A DNA stretch of 31,736 bases from a virus. Within the stretch, counting starts at the first letter, position 1, and every line of letters starts with the position of its first letter. Below the pieces are notes generated by a model, which did no database searches, was not told where the DNA came from, and saw only the letters and a program-made list of their open reading frames with translations. Below, piece by piece: positions 17,965-24,336 of the stretch. A program made the position numbers and the translations under genes. The stretch covers positions 1-31,736 of the IMG/VR virus record IMGVR_UViG_3300025102_000148; one strand, written 5' to 3'.

Positions 17965-19825
17965 ATGGGTTCCGCCCTCGGAGCTGCCAGACCTACGTGA
18001 AGCTAAAGTTCTATGTATAGACGTAGAAACAAGAGACCCGTATATTAAGCAAAAAGGACCGGGCTGGCCCACTAAAGACGGCGAGGTAATTGGCTATGCC
18101 ATAGCCACCGAAGGGTGGTCGGGATACTTTCCAACACGGCATCTTGGCGGCGGCAATATCGACGAAAGCATTGTGAAGAAATGGCTACAAGCGCACCTTA
18201 AAACAGAATGCGACAAGGTCATGCATAACGCCCAATACGATCTGGGCTGGTGCCAAGCAATGGGCTTCGAAGTCAACGGACGTATCATAGATACTATGAT
18301 GACCGCCAATCTGTTAGACGAAAATAGATTTAGCTACAGCCTTAACGCGCTGGGCTACGATTATCTAGGTCAAACGAAAAACGAAAAAGATCTGGTCGAA
18401 GCGGCAAAAGAATTTAACGTTGATCCTAAAAGCGAAATGTGGAAGCTGCCCGCCCAGTTCGTCGGGCAGTATGCAGAACAGGATGCAACACTGACCCTGA
18501 AACTATGGGAGCATTTCCAAATAATGCTCAACAGAGAAGATCTTTGGAATATCTGGGAGCTCGAAACCAAGTTGTTACCGTGTCTCGTCGATATGACCAT
18601 GCGGGGCGTGCGGGTCGATCTGGATAAAGCCGAGCGCAGCAAACAACACGTGATGAAACGTGAAAAAGAATTAATGGTCAAAATTAAAAAGAGTGTTGGG
18701 ACCGACGTAGAAATCTGGGCCGCGCAATCCATTGCCAAAGCCTTCGATAAAGTCGGGCTCGAATATCCCAGAACAGAAAAGGGCGCCCCGTCATTTACCA
18801 AGCAATTCCTAAGCGACCATCCGCACGAGCTGCCGCAAGCAATAGTACAAGCAAGATCGTATAATAAAATCAATGGCACCTTTATCGACGGCATTTTGCG
18901 CTTCGTTGGTAAAGACGGGCGCATACACGGGCATATCAATCAAATTAGATCAGACGATGGCGGTACGGTCTCTGGCCGCGTTTCCATGTCTAACCCCAAC
19001 CTTCAGCAAATTCCTGCGCGGGATCCAGAACTGGGGCCAATGATCCGAAGCCTGTTTCTACCCGAAGAGGGCGAGCAATGGGCGTCCATAGATTTCTCGC
19101 AACAGGAACCACGGATCGCGGTTCATTACGCGGATGCATACGGCAAAAGCACCAAAACAGAGTTAAGTGGCGTCGTAGACATGGTGGATGCATATACAAA
19201 TGATCCAGACACAGATTTCCATACAATGGTTGCAGAAATGACAGGGCTCAAGCGTAAAGCAGCCAAGTCCGTGGGGCTCGGCATCATTTATGGTATGGGC
19301 GTAAACAAGCTTGCAGGCGAATTGGACGTGTCCGTTGATGAAGCCAAAAGCATTTTAAAACAATTTAACTCAAAGTTGCCTTTTCTAAAGCAGCTCAATG
19401 GCGGAGTACAGCGTCGATTGGAAGATCGACGGTCCAGCGGATCCATACGGTCCTTGCAGGGGCGAAAGTGTAGATTTAATCTCTGGGAGCCAGACACGTT
19501 CGATATGCATAAAGCCATGCCTTACGACGAAGCAGTCGCGGCCCACGGTGCAACTACCCGTTTAAAGCGTGCAATGACCTACAAAGCGCTCAATCGTTTG
19601 ATACAGGCGTCTGCCGCAGATATGACTAAGACGGCTTGGGTCAAAGTATACGAAGCAGGGCACCTACCGCTTATCCAAGTACACGACGAACTGGCATTTA
19701 GCGTGCCAAACTTGGAAAAAGCTAAAGAAATACGAGAAATTATGGAGAATTCTATGCCATTATGCATTCCAAACAAATGCGATATTGACATTGGAGCAAA
19801 TTGGGGAGAGACTAAAGAGACTTAA
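17918..19825 (+). CDS. polA: family A DNA polymerase (PolA) with 3'-5' exonuclease, Leu762 type
   Basis: A 635-residue replicative polymerase of T7-like layout, without a 5'-3' exonuclease domain. Exo motifs are intact: DVE (Asp35, Glu37), HNAQYD (Asn104, Asp108) and YAEQD (Tyr185, Asp189). Polymerase motif A is DFSQQEPR (from Asp392), motif B KSVGLGIIYGMG (450-461) and motif C VHDE (Asp590, Glu591). Leu454 aligns with E. coli Phe762; Leu here is widespread in virioplankton and has been linked with slower, more faithful synthesis and temperate-like lifestyles. Residues 7-11, QFPLF, resemble the QxxLF clamp-binding motif. The ATG at 17918 is chosen over the in-frame GTG at 17867; ATG 17933 is possible. 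It is the last gene of the replication operon. Confidence 0.95.
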   Translation: MKTTKMQFPLFTPKTEWVPPSELPDLREAKVLCIDVETRDPYIKQKGPGWPTKDGEVIGYAIATEGWSGYFPTRHLGGGNIDESIVKKWLQAHLKTECDKVMHNAQYDLGWCQAMGFEVNGRIIDTMMTANLLDENRFSYSLNALGYDYLGQTKNEKDLVEAAKEFNVDPKSEMWKLPAQFVGQYAEQDATLTLKLWEHFQIMLNREDLWNIWELETKLLPCLVDMTMRGVRVDLDKAERSKQHVMKREKELMVKIKKSVGTDVEIWAAQSIAKAFDKVGLEYPRTEKGAPSFTKQFLSDHPHELPQAIVQARSYNKINGTFIDGILRFVGKDGRIHGHINQIRSDDGGTVSGRVSMSNPNLQQIPARDPELGPMIRSLFLPEEGEQWASIDFSQQEPRIAVHYADAYGKSTKTELSGVVDMVDAYTNDPDTDFHTMVAEMTGLKRKAAKSVGLGIIYGMGVNKLAGELDVSVDEAKSILKQFNSKLPFLKQLNGGVQRRLEDRRSSGSIRSLQGRKCRFNLWEPDTFDMHKAMPYDEAVAAHGATTRLKRAMTYKALNRLIQASAADMTKTAWVKVYEAGHLPLIQVHDELAFSVPNLEKAKEIREIMENSMPLCIPNKCDIDIGANWGETKET

Positions 19826-19905
19826 ACCTCGATCCGCAAATCACGCTGGTTTAAGTACTGCTCGATAATAGTCAAAAGCGGTTCTTTTTGTTCTCGCGTT
19901 GACAT
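19822..19905 (-). CDS. possible 27-residue leftward microprotein
   Basis: On the minus strand an ATG at 19905 preceded by GTGAGGT at good spacing opens a 27-codon frame ending just inside the PolA stop. The product is charged and helical (starting MSTREQKEPLLTIIEQYLNQ). The convergent overlap with PolA is the same style as the other convergent pairs here. At this length chance is a real alternative. The region may simply be a spacer before the terminator. Confidence 0.3.
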   Translation of the reverse strand: MSTREQKEPLLTIIEQYLNQRDLRIEV

Positions 19906-19922
19906 ATTGACCTCACACTTGG

Positions 19923-19960
19923 CCCTCGTTTTCCATCCTTACGGAAACGAGGGTTTTTTT
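19923..19960 (+). terminator. intrinsic terminator after the replication operon
   Basis: CCCTCGTTTTCC (19923-19934) pairs with GGAAACGAGGG (19943-19953) with one bulged T, followed by seven T. It ends the long rightward replication transcript about 100 bases after the PolA stop. Confidence 0.88.
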
Positions 19961-19961
19961 C

Positions 19962-19988
19962 TTGAACTTTCTATAAAATCTTATATAT
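19962..19988 (+). promoter_or_regulatory. promoter-like region with tandem TATAAGAT-type boxes (reverse orientation)
   Basis: TTTCTATA (19968-19975) and ATCTTATA (19978-19985) are the reverse complements of the TATAGAAA and TATAAGAT boxes at 12956-12973, again 10 bp apart. TTGAAC (19962-19967) and TATATT (19983-19988), 15 bases apart, give a weak promoter toward the RHH gene at 20016, with the boxes lying in its spacer. This would suit autoregulation by the RHH protein. Confidence 0.45.
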
Positions 19989-20015
19989 TCTCAGATAAAA
20001 TAAGGGTTTTGTCAC

Positions 20016-20276
20016 ATGGATACAAAAAAATGGGCAAGTGTGCTTGTTCCACGGGAAACCTACGAGGAGCTGGTGGCTGTCGCTTTCATTGAAGGGCGCA
20101 CGATTGGTGGTCAATTGCGCATGATGTTTGAATTTTGGAAAATTAAGAACCTTACACCAAATGATTTAAAGGTTGTTGAGGTTCAAAAAGAAAAAAATAA
20201 AGCGGCTAGGGACAAAGCTAAAAAAGAAGAGCTCGACACTGCCGCCAGAGAAGAATTAGATAAAATAGTTATCTAA
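20016..20276 (+). CDS. ribbon-helix-helix DNA-binding candidate
   Basis: An 86-residue protein. Residues 4-45 fit an RHH fold: strand KKWASVLVP, helix RETYEELVAVAFIEG, then helix TIGGQLRMMFEFWK. The remaining half is a charged helix (QKEKNKAARDKAKKEELDTA) that may form a coiled coil. RHH dimers often bind tandem operators spaced about one helix turn, and such a tandem box lies 31-48 bases upstream, so it may regulate itself and other phage promoters. The fold call is by pattern only. Its stop overlaps the convergent gene by four bases. Confidence 0.65.
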   Translation: MDTKKWASVLVPRETYEELVAVAFIEGRTIGGQLRMMFEFWKIKNLTPNDLKVVEVQKEKNKAARDKAKKEELDTAAREELDKIVI

Positions 20277-20470
20277 ACAAGATAACCCTTATTACGCCAT
20301 CTTGAAGTTATTTTTTTAAGTTGCGCCTGAGCGCGCCATAAGTCTTGCTGCGCGCTCGACGAAGCATCGTTTCTTCGTGCCGTATCTTCAAGATTATCAA
20401 CAATTGTATTCCAATACTTCAAAGTTCGCTTATCTAAGTAATGTAATGGAATACGTTTATCTTCAGTCAT
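20273..20470 (-). CDS. small helical protein, end of leftward operon
   Basis: A 65-residue protein. The ATG at 20470 is chosen because AAGGAGGC precedes it. The sequence is polar and helical (WNTIVDNLEDTARRNDASS, then QQDLWRAQAQLKKITSRWRN) with a basic C-terminus. It overlaps its upstream neighbour by eight bases. No family is recognised. The adjacent HTH gene suggests the two may act together, for example as a small regulatory pair. Confidence 0.65.
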   Translation of the reverse strand: MTEDKRIPLHYLDKRTLKYWNTIVDNLEDTARRNDASSSAQQDLWRAQAQLKKITSRWRNKGYLV

Positions 20471-20669
20471 TTTTAGTTTGCCTCCTTCCGCCACGATTGT
20501 CCTTCTTACGAAAAGAAAGATTATACCTCTTCGCTTGGCTGTAGACGCACTGTGGAGATACGTTCAGCGCGCGAGCGGTCTCAGCTATAGTATAACCATC
20601 TTCAGAAAATTTTCGATAGTTTTCTAACGGTATGCCTTTTTTAAGAGGGTGATTGCTAAGTTCCGCCAT
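20463..20669 (-). CDS. small helix-turn-helix DNA-binding protein
   Basis: A 68-residue protein. Residues about 25-50 (GYTIAETARALNVSPQCVYS) form a canonical HTH with the turn at LNVS, and the C-terminus is strongly basic (FRKKDNRGGRRQTKND). It has no effector domain. It is coupled to the upstream gene by a 14-base overlap and has no strong ribosome site of its own. It is likely a transcription regulator or DNA-binding adaptor and one candidate for the tandem TATAAGAT boxes. Confidence 0.72.
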   Translation of the reverse strand: MAELSNHPLKKGIPLENYRKFSEDGYTIAETARALNVSPQCVYSQAKRYNLSFRKKDNRGGRRQTKND

Positions 20670-20895
20670 CAGGTCTAATCCTCGGTCTAATTAATCTCGA
20701 CACTTTATCAGTAGTCTGGCACGTCATCATAATATCATTGCCATAAAGGTCGTACAGATGGTTGTAGATACCATCTGCACTTCCGCTATTCATGGCCGAC
20801 GCGCAATGTTTCTCGCTTTCAAACCAAACCGCAGTGTCAATCTTTTGATCCTGTACACTATAGGAAATCAAAAGAGCCGTAAAATACTCAATCAT
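20656..20895 (-). CDS. small protein of leftward operon, unknown function
   Basis: A 79-residue protein; the ATG at 20895 follows GGAGGGCCGT. The N-terminus is hydrophobic (MIEYFTALLISYSV) but too short for a clear membrane helix or signal peptide. The middle has AVWFESEKHCASAMNSGSAD and the end is basic and Pro-rich (SRLIRPRIRPDGG). Similar short proteins occur in marine phage genomes, but I cannot name a function. It overlaps the membrane-HTH gene upstream by four bases. Confidence 0.65.
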   Translation of the reverse strand: MIEYFTALLISYSVQDQKIDTAVWFESEKHCASAMNSGSADGIYNHLYDLYGNDIMMTCQTTDKVSRLIRPRIRPDGGT

Positions 20896-21302
20896 ACGGC
20901 CCTCCAAATCAAAACGCCCACAATAATGACGGCTATAAGCAATGCCCAGATAACCATGCGCTTGCGCTTTTGAATTTCTGTTTCCGCCACCAGTTGCCCC
21001 TGAACAGAACGCTCGACAGCTTCAACAAAGGGATCGACCTTCGGCTTTTCTATCGTGCGAATGCGATCGCGCGCCACGGGCATTTTTTTGTTAGCTTTAG
21101 CATTATCGGCTTTAACATTTGCTTTAACCCATTTGGTCACCTCAGTTTTAGCCCAGTGCTTTTTGTTCTTCAGTTTTTCTGGGACATACATTGAATCGAC
21201 GGGTGGTGGAAAGGTCTTGAGCCGTGTACGACGGTAAATGGTTTGTACAGATAAACCAGTGAGCTCGACGACTTGGTCGATATTTAATAATTGTTTTGGC
21301 AT
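20892..21302 (-). CDS. membrane-anchored helix-turn-helix protein
   Basis: A 136-residue protein with AAGGAGGAAAC before the ATG. The N-terminus (LLNIDQVVELTGLSVQTIYR, then RTRLKTFPPPV) is an AlpA/excisionase-type winged HTH, with TEVTKWVKANV as the usual following helix. A charged linker (about 60-110) leads to KRKR and one hydrophobic helix, residues 116-133. Positive residues before the helix predict a cytoplasmic N-terminus, that is, DNA binding tethered at the membrane. Possible jobs include holding phage DNA at the membrane or regulation. The combination is seen directly; its function is unknown. Confidence 0.75.
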   Translation of the reverse strand: MPKQLLNIDQVVELTGLSVQTIYRRTRLKTFPPPVDSMYVPEKLKNKKHWAKTEVTKWVKANVKADNAKANKKMPVARDRIRTIEKPKVDPFVEAVERSVQGQLVAETEIQKRKRMVIWALLIAVIIVGVLIWRAV

Positions 21303-21320
21303 TGTTTCCTCCTTACCAAT

Positions 21321-21632
21321 TTAAATTAATTTTTCTTTTTTTGATGAGCCATAAACCTGTTCAATTTCTAGCCCCATCAAAGTGGCCTTACCCCTTTTGT
21401 CTACATAGAATTCAACGTAAGCCTTAAATATTTTATTAAGAGATTTATAGCAGTCACAGACTACAAAAACTTTCTCTTCTCCTAATCCACTTAGGGCAAC
21501 AGCCGTTTCAATTTCGAACGCGTGAGGGATAAAACCTTTTTTCTTAACAGCAATCTGCGCCCTTTTAAGTAAATCTAAATTTTTTGACGAAATATAACTT
21601 TTCGAAAAAACATATCTATTAAAGGGGTTCAT
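21321..21632 (-). CDS. hypothetical protein of leftward operon
   Basis: A 103-residue protein with GGAGGAAAT before the ATG. The N-terminus is basic (KNLDLLKRAQIAVKKKGF), then comes a beta-rich core (KVFVVCDCYKSLNKIFKAYV) and EFYVDKRGKATLMGLEIEQV. It has no membrane helix or catalytic motif that I recognise. The alternating pattern suggests a small alpha/beta fold. It may be an early host-directed factor, by position only. Confidence 0.65.
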   Translation of the reverse strand: MNPFNRYVFSKSYISSKNLDLLKRAQIAVKKKGFIPHAFEIETAVALSGLGEEKVFVVCDCYKSLNKIFKAYVEFYVDKRGKATLMGLEIEQVYGSSKKEKLI

Positions 21633-21641
21633 ATTTCCTCC

Positions 21642-21818
21642 TTACCAATTTAAAGGTTTTTCGTCCCCAGTAATGGGGCAATCAAAGTGGCCATCAGCAT
21701 TAATGTCCTGCTTGTGATCTTCTTTTAGAATTTGATAGAACTCCTCTTCGTTTTTGGCTTCGATCGTGCCAAACATAGCACCGTAGTCGCCATCAAAACA
21801 AAAATGATACTTATGCAT
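21642..21818 (-). CDS. small beta-alpha-beta protein with EAKNEEE motif
   Basis: A 58-residue acidic protein; the ATG at 21818 follows AGGAGTGCGAAA and is preferred over an upstream ATG at 21836. The core FGTIEAKNEEEFYQILKED is a strand followed by a helix, and is related to VEAKNEDEAIQIIEK in the gene at 22121-22315. Both resemble the DpnD/PcfM-like pattern of small phage and plasmid proteins. The function is unknown. Confidence 0.65.
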   Translation of the reverse strand: MHKYHFCFDGDYGAMFGTIEAKNEEEFYQILKEDHKQDINADGHFDCPITGDEKPLNW

Positions 21819-22128
21819 TTTCGCACTCCTCTTCATATTCTTTATAATCCTGAATACGCTTAGCGGTGCGCTCTTTTAAATGCTCTGGGAGCTCGGCGCC
21901 CTGATAAAGAAAAGCGCTGTCCTCATAAAGAATGTCCATCCACGGTTCAGCGCACATGGGAAGCGGCTTATGATACACTTCCACGTCGTCAGGATATTCC
22001 CAATTGTGAAGATAAACGCAGTGCTTATCGTCAATGACTTGCGTCCAATGCAAATCATAACCCGTGCGCTCGCCCAAGCTAATGGCCAATGCTTTGCGTC
22101 GTTTGACGTCTTCGTTTTCATTACTCAT
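21811..22128 (-). CDS. acidic hypothetical protein
   Basis: A 105-residue protein starting at ATG 22128 after AAGGTTGTGAAG; a GTG six bases upstream is an alternative. It is strongly acidic, with many aromatic residues in the middle (KHCVYLHNWEYPDDVEVYHK) and a charged C-terminal helix (HLKERTAKRIQDYKEYEEEC). It overlaps both neighbours by eight bases. No family is recognised. Small acidic proteins in early phage operons sometimes mimic DNA to block host enzymes, but nothing here proves that. Confidence 0.65.
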   Translation of the reverse strand: MSNENEDVKRRKALAISLGERTGYDLHWTQVIDDKHCVYLHNWEYPDDVEVYHKPLPMCAEPWMDILYEDSAFLYQGAELPEHLKERTAKRIQDYKEYEEECENA

Positions 22129-22315
22129 CTTCACAACCTTCTAAAGTATACAGGATTGAACCGTCTTCGTTCTTATCAAAATCACCATCATAACTTTTTC
22201 GGTGAGTTTCGACGCTTCCTTTTTCAATTATCTGGATAGCCTCATCTTCGTTTTTGGCTTCCACCTCATGCGACTCTACAACCATGTAGCTGCGTAAAAG
22301 ATTAAATTTTGGCAT
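22121..22315 (-). CDS. small beta-alpha-beta protein with EAKNEDE motif
   Basis: A 64-residue acidic protein. Of two adjacent ATGs the second (22315) has better spacing to GGAGGT. The pattern SHEVEAKNEDEAIQIIEKG followed by DGDFDKNEDGSILYTLEGCE parallels the gene at 21642-21818, suggesting duplication. DpnD/PcfM-like by pattern; function unknown. Confidence 0.65.
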   Translation of the reverse strand: MPKFNLLRSYMVVESHEVEAKNEDEAIQIIEKGSVETHRKSYDGDFDKNEDGSILYTLEGCEDE

Positions 22316-22622
22316 CATTTACCTCCTTATGATTTTCCCAATACATTTCAGTTTTAACGTTTTGATAGCGACAGTAACCAATAGCTTCGTGGGCTAAGCG
22401 TTGTTCAGTATGCTCGCCAAACATGGCTTTAGTCGTGCCATCATCCTGCAAAACTAAATCCATAAAGTAACCCCCTTCCCCGTCTTTATTGTCCCAAGCC
22501 AAGACGCGCCCGTTACGAGATAACGAAACAGGCGCCGCACCCAATATGACGCTCAGCTCACACGCCGTATCGACAAACTTGGAAATGCACTCAGGCATTG
22601 GTTCATGGAATTCGTAACACAT
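22302..22622 (-). CDS. hypothetical protein of leftward operon
   Basis: A 106-residue protein with AAGGAGGCGGAATA before the ATG. The middle is beta-rich (SLSRNGRVLAWDNKDGEGGY, then FMDLVLQDDGTTKAMFGEH) and the C-terminus probably helical (RLAHEAIGYCRYQNVKTEMY). No membrane helix or known active site is seen. Its stop overlaps the start of the small EAKNEDE protein downstream. Unknown function. Confidence 0.65.
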   Translation of the reverse strand: MCYEFHEPMPECISKFVDTACELSVILGAAPVSLSRNGRVLAWDNKDGEGGYFMDLVLQDDGTTKAMFGEHTEQRLAHEAIGYCRYQNVKTEMYWENHKEVNDAKI

Positions 22623-22768
22623 TATTCCGCCTCCTTATCGGGCTCAATGCGCCACGTTCCATTCCTAACATCCGCAAACTCGAAGCAGTTGAGAAACTTC
22701 TCTTCCGCTTCTTTCACACTATCCGCTTCAATAGCTTCGGATAGCTCAACAGTGACCCTGTACAACAT
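22622..22768 (-). CDS. 48-residue beta-alpha-beta protein
   Basis: A short frame, ATG 22768 to TAA 22622, that fills the gap between two leftward genes exactly, overlapping each by one base. The product MLYRVTVELSEAIEADSVKE continues with a helix (AEEKFLNCFEF) and a strand (GTWRIEPDKE). This is the same strand-helix-strand plan, with an IEAxSxxEA motif, as two neighbours, so it is probably a third paralogue of DpnD/PcfM-like type. Confidence 0.6.
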   Translation of the reverse strand: MLYRVTVELSEAIEADSVKEAEEKFLNCFEFADVRNGTWRIEPDKEAE

Positions 22769-23052
22769 TATTTAACCCCCGCTTTCTTACCGAGGTTCTT
22801 GAACCGCTCCATCAGATCCCGATTAATCATAAGAGTGTTTTCACTTAGATCCGCTTGCAAGTTTCTGATGGCATTCTCCAACCGTTCGATCGAACAGTTA
22901 ATCTGCCCGTAGTAAGGTATTTCTTTTTCGAAAGCCTCACGATCCGCTTTCTTCCAATCTTTTAAAAGATTTTCAAAAAGAGTTATGTCCGCCTTAGCAG
23001 CGTCCAATTGCTGCCTAAAGTGGTTTTCCAAAATATGGTACTTAATTTTCAT
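22768..23052 (-). CDS. coiled-coil protein, first gene of leftward operon
   Basis: A 94-residue helical protein; ATG 23052 follows AAGGAGACGACA and is preferred over an upstream TTG. It is mostly amphipathic helix (FRQQLDAAKADITLFENLLK, then CSIERLENAIRNLQADLSEN) with a basic end. It has no catalytic motif. As the first gene behind the divergent control region at 23066-23114 it should be the most highly expressed of the cluster. Function unknown. Confidence 0.68.
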   Translation of the reverse strand: MKIKYHILENHFRQQLDAAKADITLFENLLKDWKKADREAFEKEIPYYGQINCSIERLENAIRNLQADLSENTLMINRDLMERFKNLGKKAGVK

Positions 23053-23065
23053 TGTCGTCTCCTTG

Positions 23066-23114
23066 TTACTTGACAAATATAAGATGATATAAGATATATG
23101 GGTTTGTCAAGTAA
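23066..23114. promoter_or_regulatory. divergent control region: 12-bp inverted repeat flanking tandem TATAAGAT boxes
   Basis: TTACTTGACAAA (23066-23077) and TTTGTCAAGTAA (23103-23114) are a perfect inverted repeat that puts a TTGACA -35 element on each strand, facing inward. Between them TATAAGAT occurs at 23078-23085 and again at 23088-23095, 10 bp apart. Rightward -10 candidates lie at 23093-23100; the leftward -10 is weak. The region lies exactly between the leftward cluster and the rightward genes and probably controls both. Confidence 0.6.
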
Positions 23115-23134
23115 AAAAACAAGGAGGTAATATT

Positions 23135-23656
23135 ATGAAAGTAGAAGCGACCGTCGAAAACTGCGAAGAATGCAGTGGCACGGGTAAAATATCATATGAA
23201 CGGCCAGAGCCGTGGTTATGTAGAGATAGCCCCCCTTCTTTAGAAGAGGTCACAGAAGACTGCGAAGAATGCGGCGGTTTAGGGACAGTGCAAATAATTA
23301 ATTTAGATTCGGAAAGCGAAGAACTGAAACAAATACTTAATGCGGAAAGAAAAAAAATGCTCACAACGATAACAGATAAAAGACCCACCTTAAAAGAAGC
23401 TCAAGATATAGTCGGTGGTTATGTGGAAATGGTCATAGATACTGACCTAATGCAGCTCATGGTCGATGAAGAGGGGCTCCTAAAAAACTTACCCTTCAAT
23501 CCCGAAGCCAGCAAAATGGCCGACCGTCATATTGTAGGCAGCGCGCTCGTTCTGACGGGCGCCGCCATGTGGACGCACGAAGAAACACCCGCGCAACAAC
23601 CCATCGACGAAATGCTCGACGGCATCTTTAAAAAAGTTTTTAAAGATAAATGGTAA
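23135..23656 (+). CDS. DnaJ-type zinc-finger fused to DUF3846-like domain
   Basis: A 173-residue protein with AAGGAGGTAATATT before the ATG. Two CxxCxGxG repeats, CEECSGTGK (Cys10, Cys13) and CEECGGLGT (Cys43, Cys46), form a DnaJ-type zinc-binding module; there is no J domain. Residues about 80-145, including LKEAQDIVGGYVEMVIDTDL, DEEGLLKNLPFNPEAS and IVGSALVLTGA, match the DUF3846 pattern. The zinc module may bind unfolded protein or nucleic acid. It is the first rightward gene after the divergent control region and probably an early gene. The DUF3846 call is by pattern. Confidence 0.72.
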   Translation: MKVEATVENCEECSGTGKISYERPEPWLCRDSPPSLEEVTEDCEECGGLGTVQIINLDSESEELKQILNAERKKMLTTITDKRPTLKEAQDIVGGYVEMVIDTDLMQLMVDEEGLLKNLPFNPEASKMADRHIVGSALVLTGAAMWTHEETPAQQPIDEMLDGIFKKVFKDKW

Positions 23657-23684
23657 AAAACACGGCGCCGTGGTACATTTAAGT

Positions 23685-23930
23685 ATGGCAAATAAATTAG
23701 AAAATATGATTATAGACGCTAAAGTCACAACCGAGGTCATATCCGATGCGCTCGATGAGTGCTTCGGTTATGATTGTGAGCCCCACGTCGTCTATACATC
23801 AGCACTTCAAACAGTCCTGCTTAGCATGCTCCAACAAACCAACGATAAACAAAGCGTCATAGACGCGGCCAAGTTTTGTATAACAGCCGCATCCCTCATA
23901 GACGAATTAGATGAAAGCACCATCCACTAA
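23685..23930 (+). CDS. small helical protein
   Basis: An 81-residue protein from ATG 23685, chosen over an in-frame GTG at 23670; the ribosome site is weak. It is acidic and helical (NKLENMIIDAKVTTEVISDA, then CEPHVVYTSALQTVLLSMLQ). Its stop overlaps the next start (TAATG). No family is recognised. Confidence 0.62.
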   Translation: MANKLENMIIDAKVTTEVISDALDECFGYDCEPHVVYTSALQTVLLSMLQQTNDKQSVIDAAKFCITAASLIDELDESTIH

Positions 23931-24118
23931 TGATTTTTATAAATAAACAAAAAAACCTTATCGACGTCGTGTCCTCTCGCAAAGCTGCTGAAAAAGAATA
24001 CGACGATATCGTTTGGGATTACGGGGTCAACGACCCACGGCTCGCGGAGCTCGCAAATCAGATCCAAGAATATGAAGAGCTCGAAAAGGAAGGCGTCACA
24101 ATTTCACCTAATTTTTGA
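23930..24118 (+). CDS. small charged coiled-coil protein
   Basis: A 62-residue protein started by TAATG overlap, with a helical body (RKAAEKEYDDIVWDYGVNDP, then RLAELANQIQEYEELEKEGV). It ends one base before the first parS site. Function unknown. Confidence 0.6.
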   Translation: MIFINKQKNLIDVVSSRKAAEKEYDDIVWDYGVNDPRLAELANQIQEYEELEKEGVTISPNF

Positions 24119-24134
24119 TGTTTCACGTGAAACA
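24119..24134. promoter_or_regulatory. parS: parS site 1 (ParB-binding centromere)
   Basis: TGTTTCACGTGAAACA is a perfect 16-bp palindrome identical to the consensus chromosomal parS of most bacteria. Three identical copies in 32 kb of phage, all between genes, are far beyond chance. No ParB gene is visible in the window, so host ParB is the likely ligand. Confidence 0.9.
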
Positions 24135-24166
24135 ATTTAAAATCGTTTAAAAACAAAGGTTTAAGG

Positions 24167-24183
24167 TGCGACAATATGTCGCA
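24167..24183. repeat. 7-bp inverted repeat between two parS sites
   Basis: TGCGACA (24167-24173) and TGTCGCA (24177-24183) around ATA. It could be an operator half-site pair. Its TGCGAC core also appears in the hairpin at 14395-14416. Confidence 0.5.
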
Positions 24184-24213
24184 TCGTAAATATTAGTAAA
24201 CCGTGATACTCTT

Positions 24214-24238
24214 ACGTATCAAACAAAGTTTGATACGT
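24214..24238. repeat. 11-bp inverted repeat between two parS sites
   Basis: ACGTATCAAAC (24214-24224) and GTTTGATACGT (24228-24238) around AAA form a perfect inverted repeat. No T-run follows, so it is more likely an operator than a terminator. A TTGACA (24242-24247) follows, giving a possible repressor site at a promoter for the peptidase-like gene. Confidence 0.6.
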
Positions 24239-24273
24239 TATTTGACATCGTTGATTTTAGCCGACTAGGGCAA

Positions 24274-24289
24274 TGTTTCACGTGAAACA
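24274..24289. promoter_or_regulatory. parS: parS site 2
   Basis: A second identical TGTTTCACGTGAAACA, 155 bp from site 1 (start to start), in the same intergenic region and 48 bases before the peptidase-like gene. ParB spreading from here could also silence that gene. Confidence 0.9.
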
Positions 24290-24336
24290 ATTGAACCCGA
24301 TAATGTCTATTCCAACTTAACAATGAGGTTAATATT

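Noticed and set aside
18370-18939. 189-codon leftward open frame opposite PolA
   Set aside because: It is antisense to catalytic-domain sequence of PolA, has no ribosome site and reads as low-complexity Ser/Cys/Leu sequence typical of shadows.
24214-24238. Intrinsic terminator after the small genes upstream of the parS pair
   Set aside because: The inverted repeat is AT-containing and is not followed by a T-run, so it is listed as an operator-like repeat instead.
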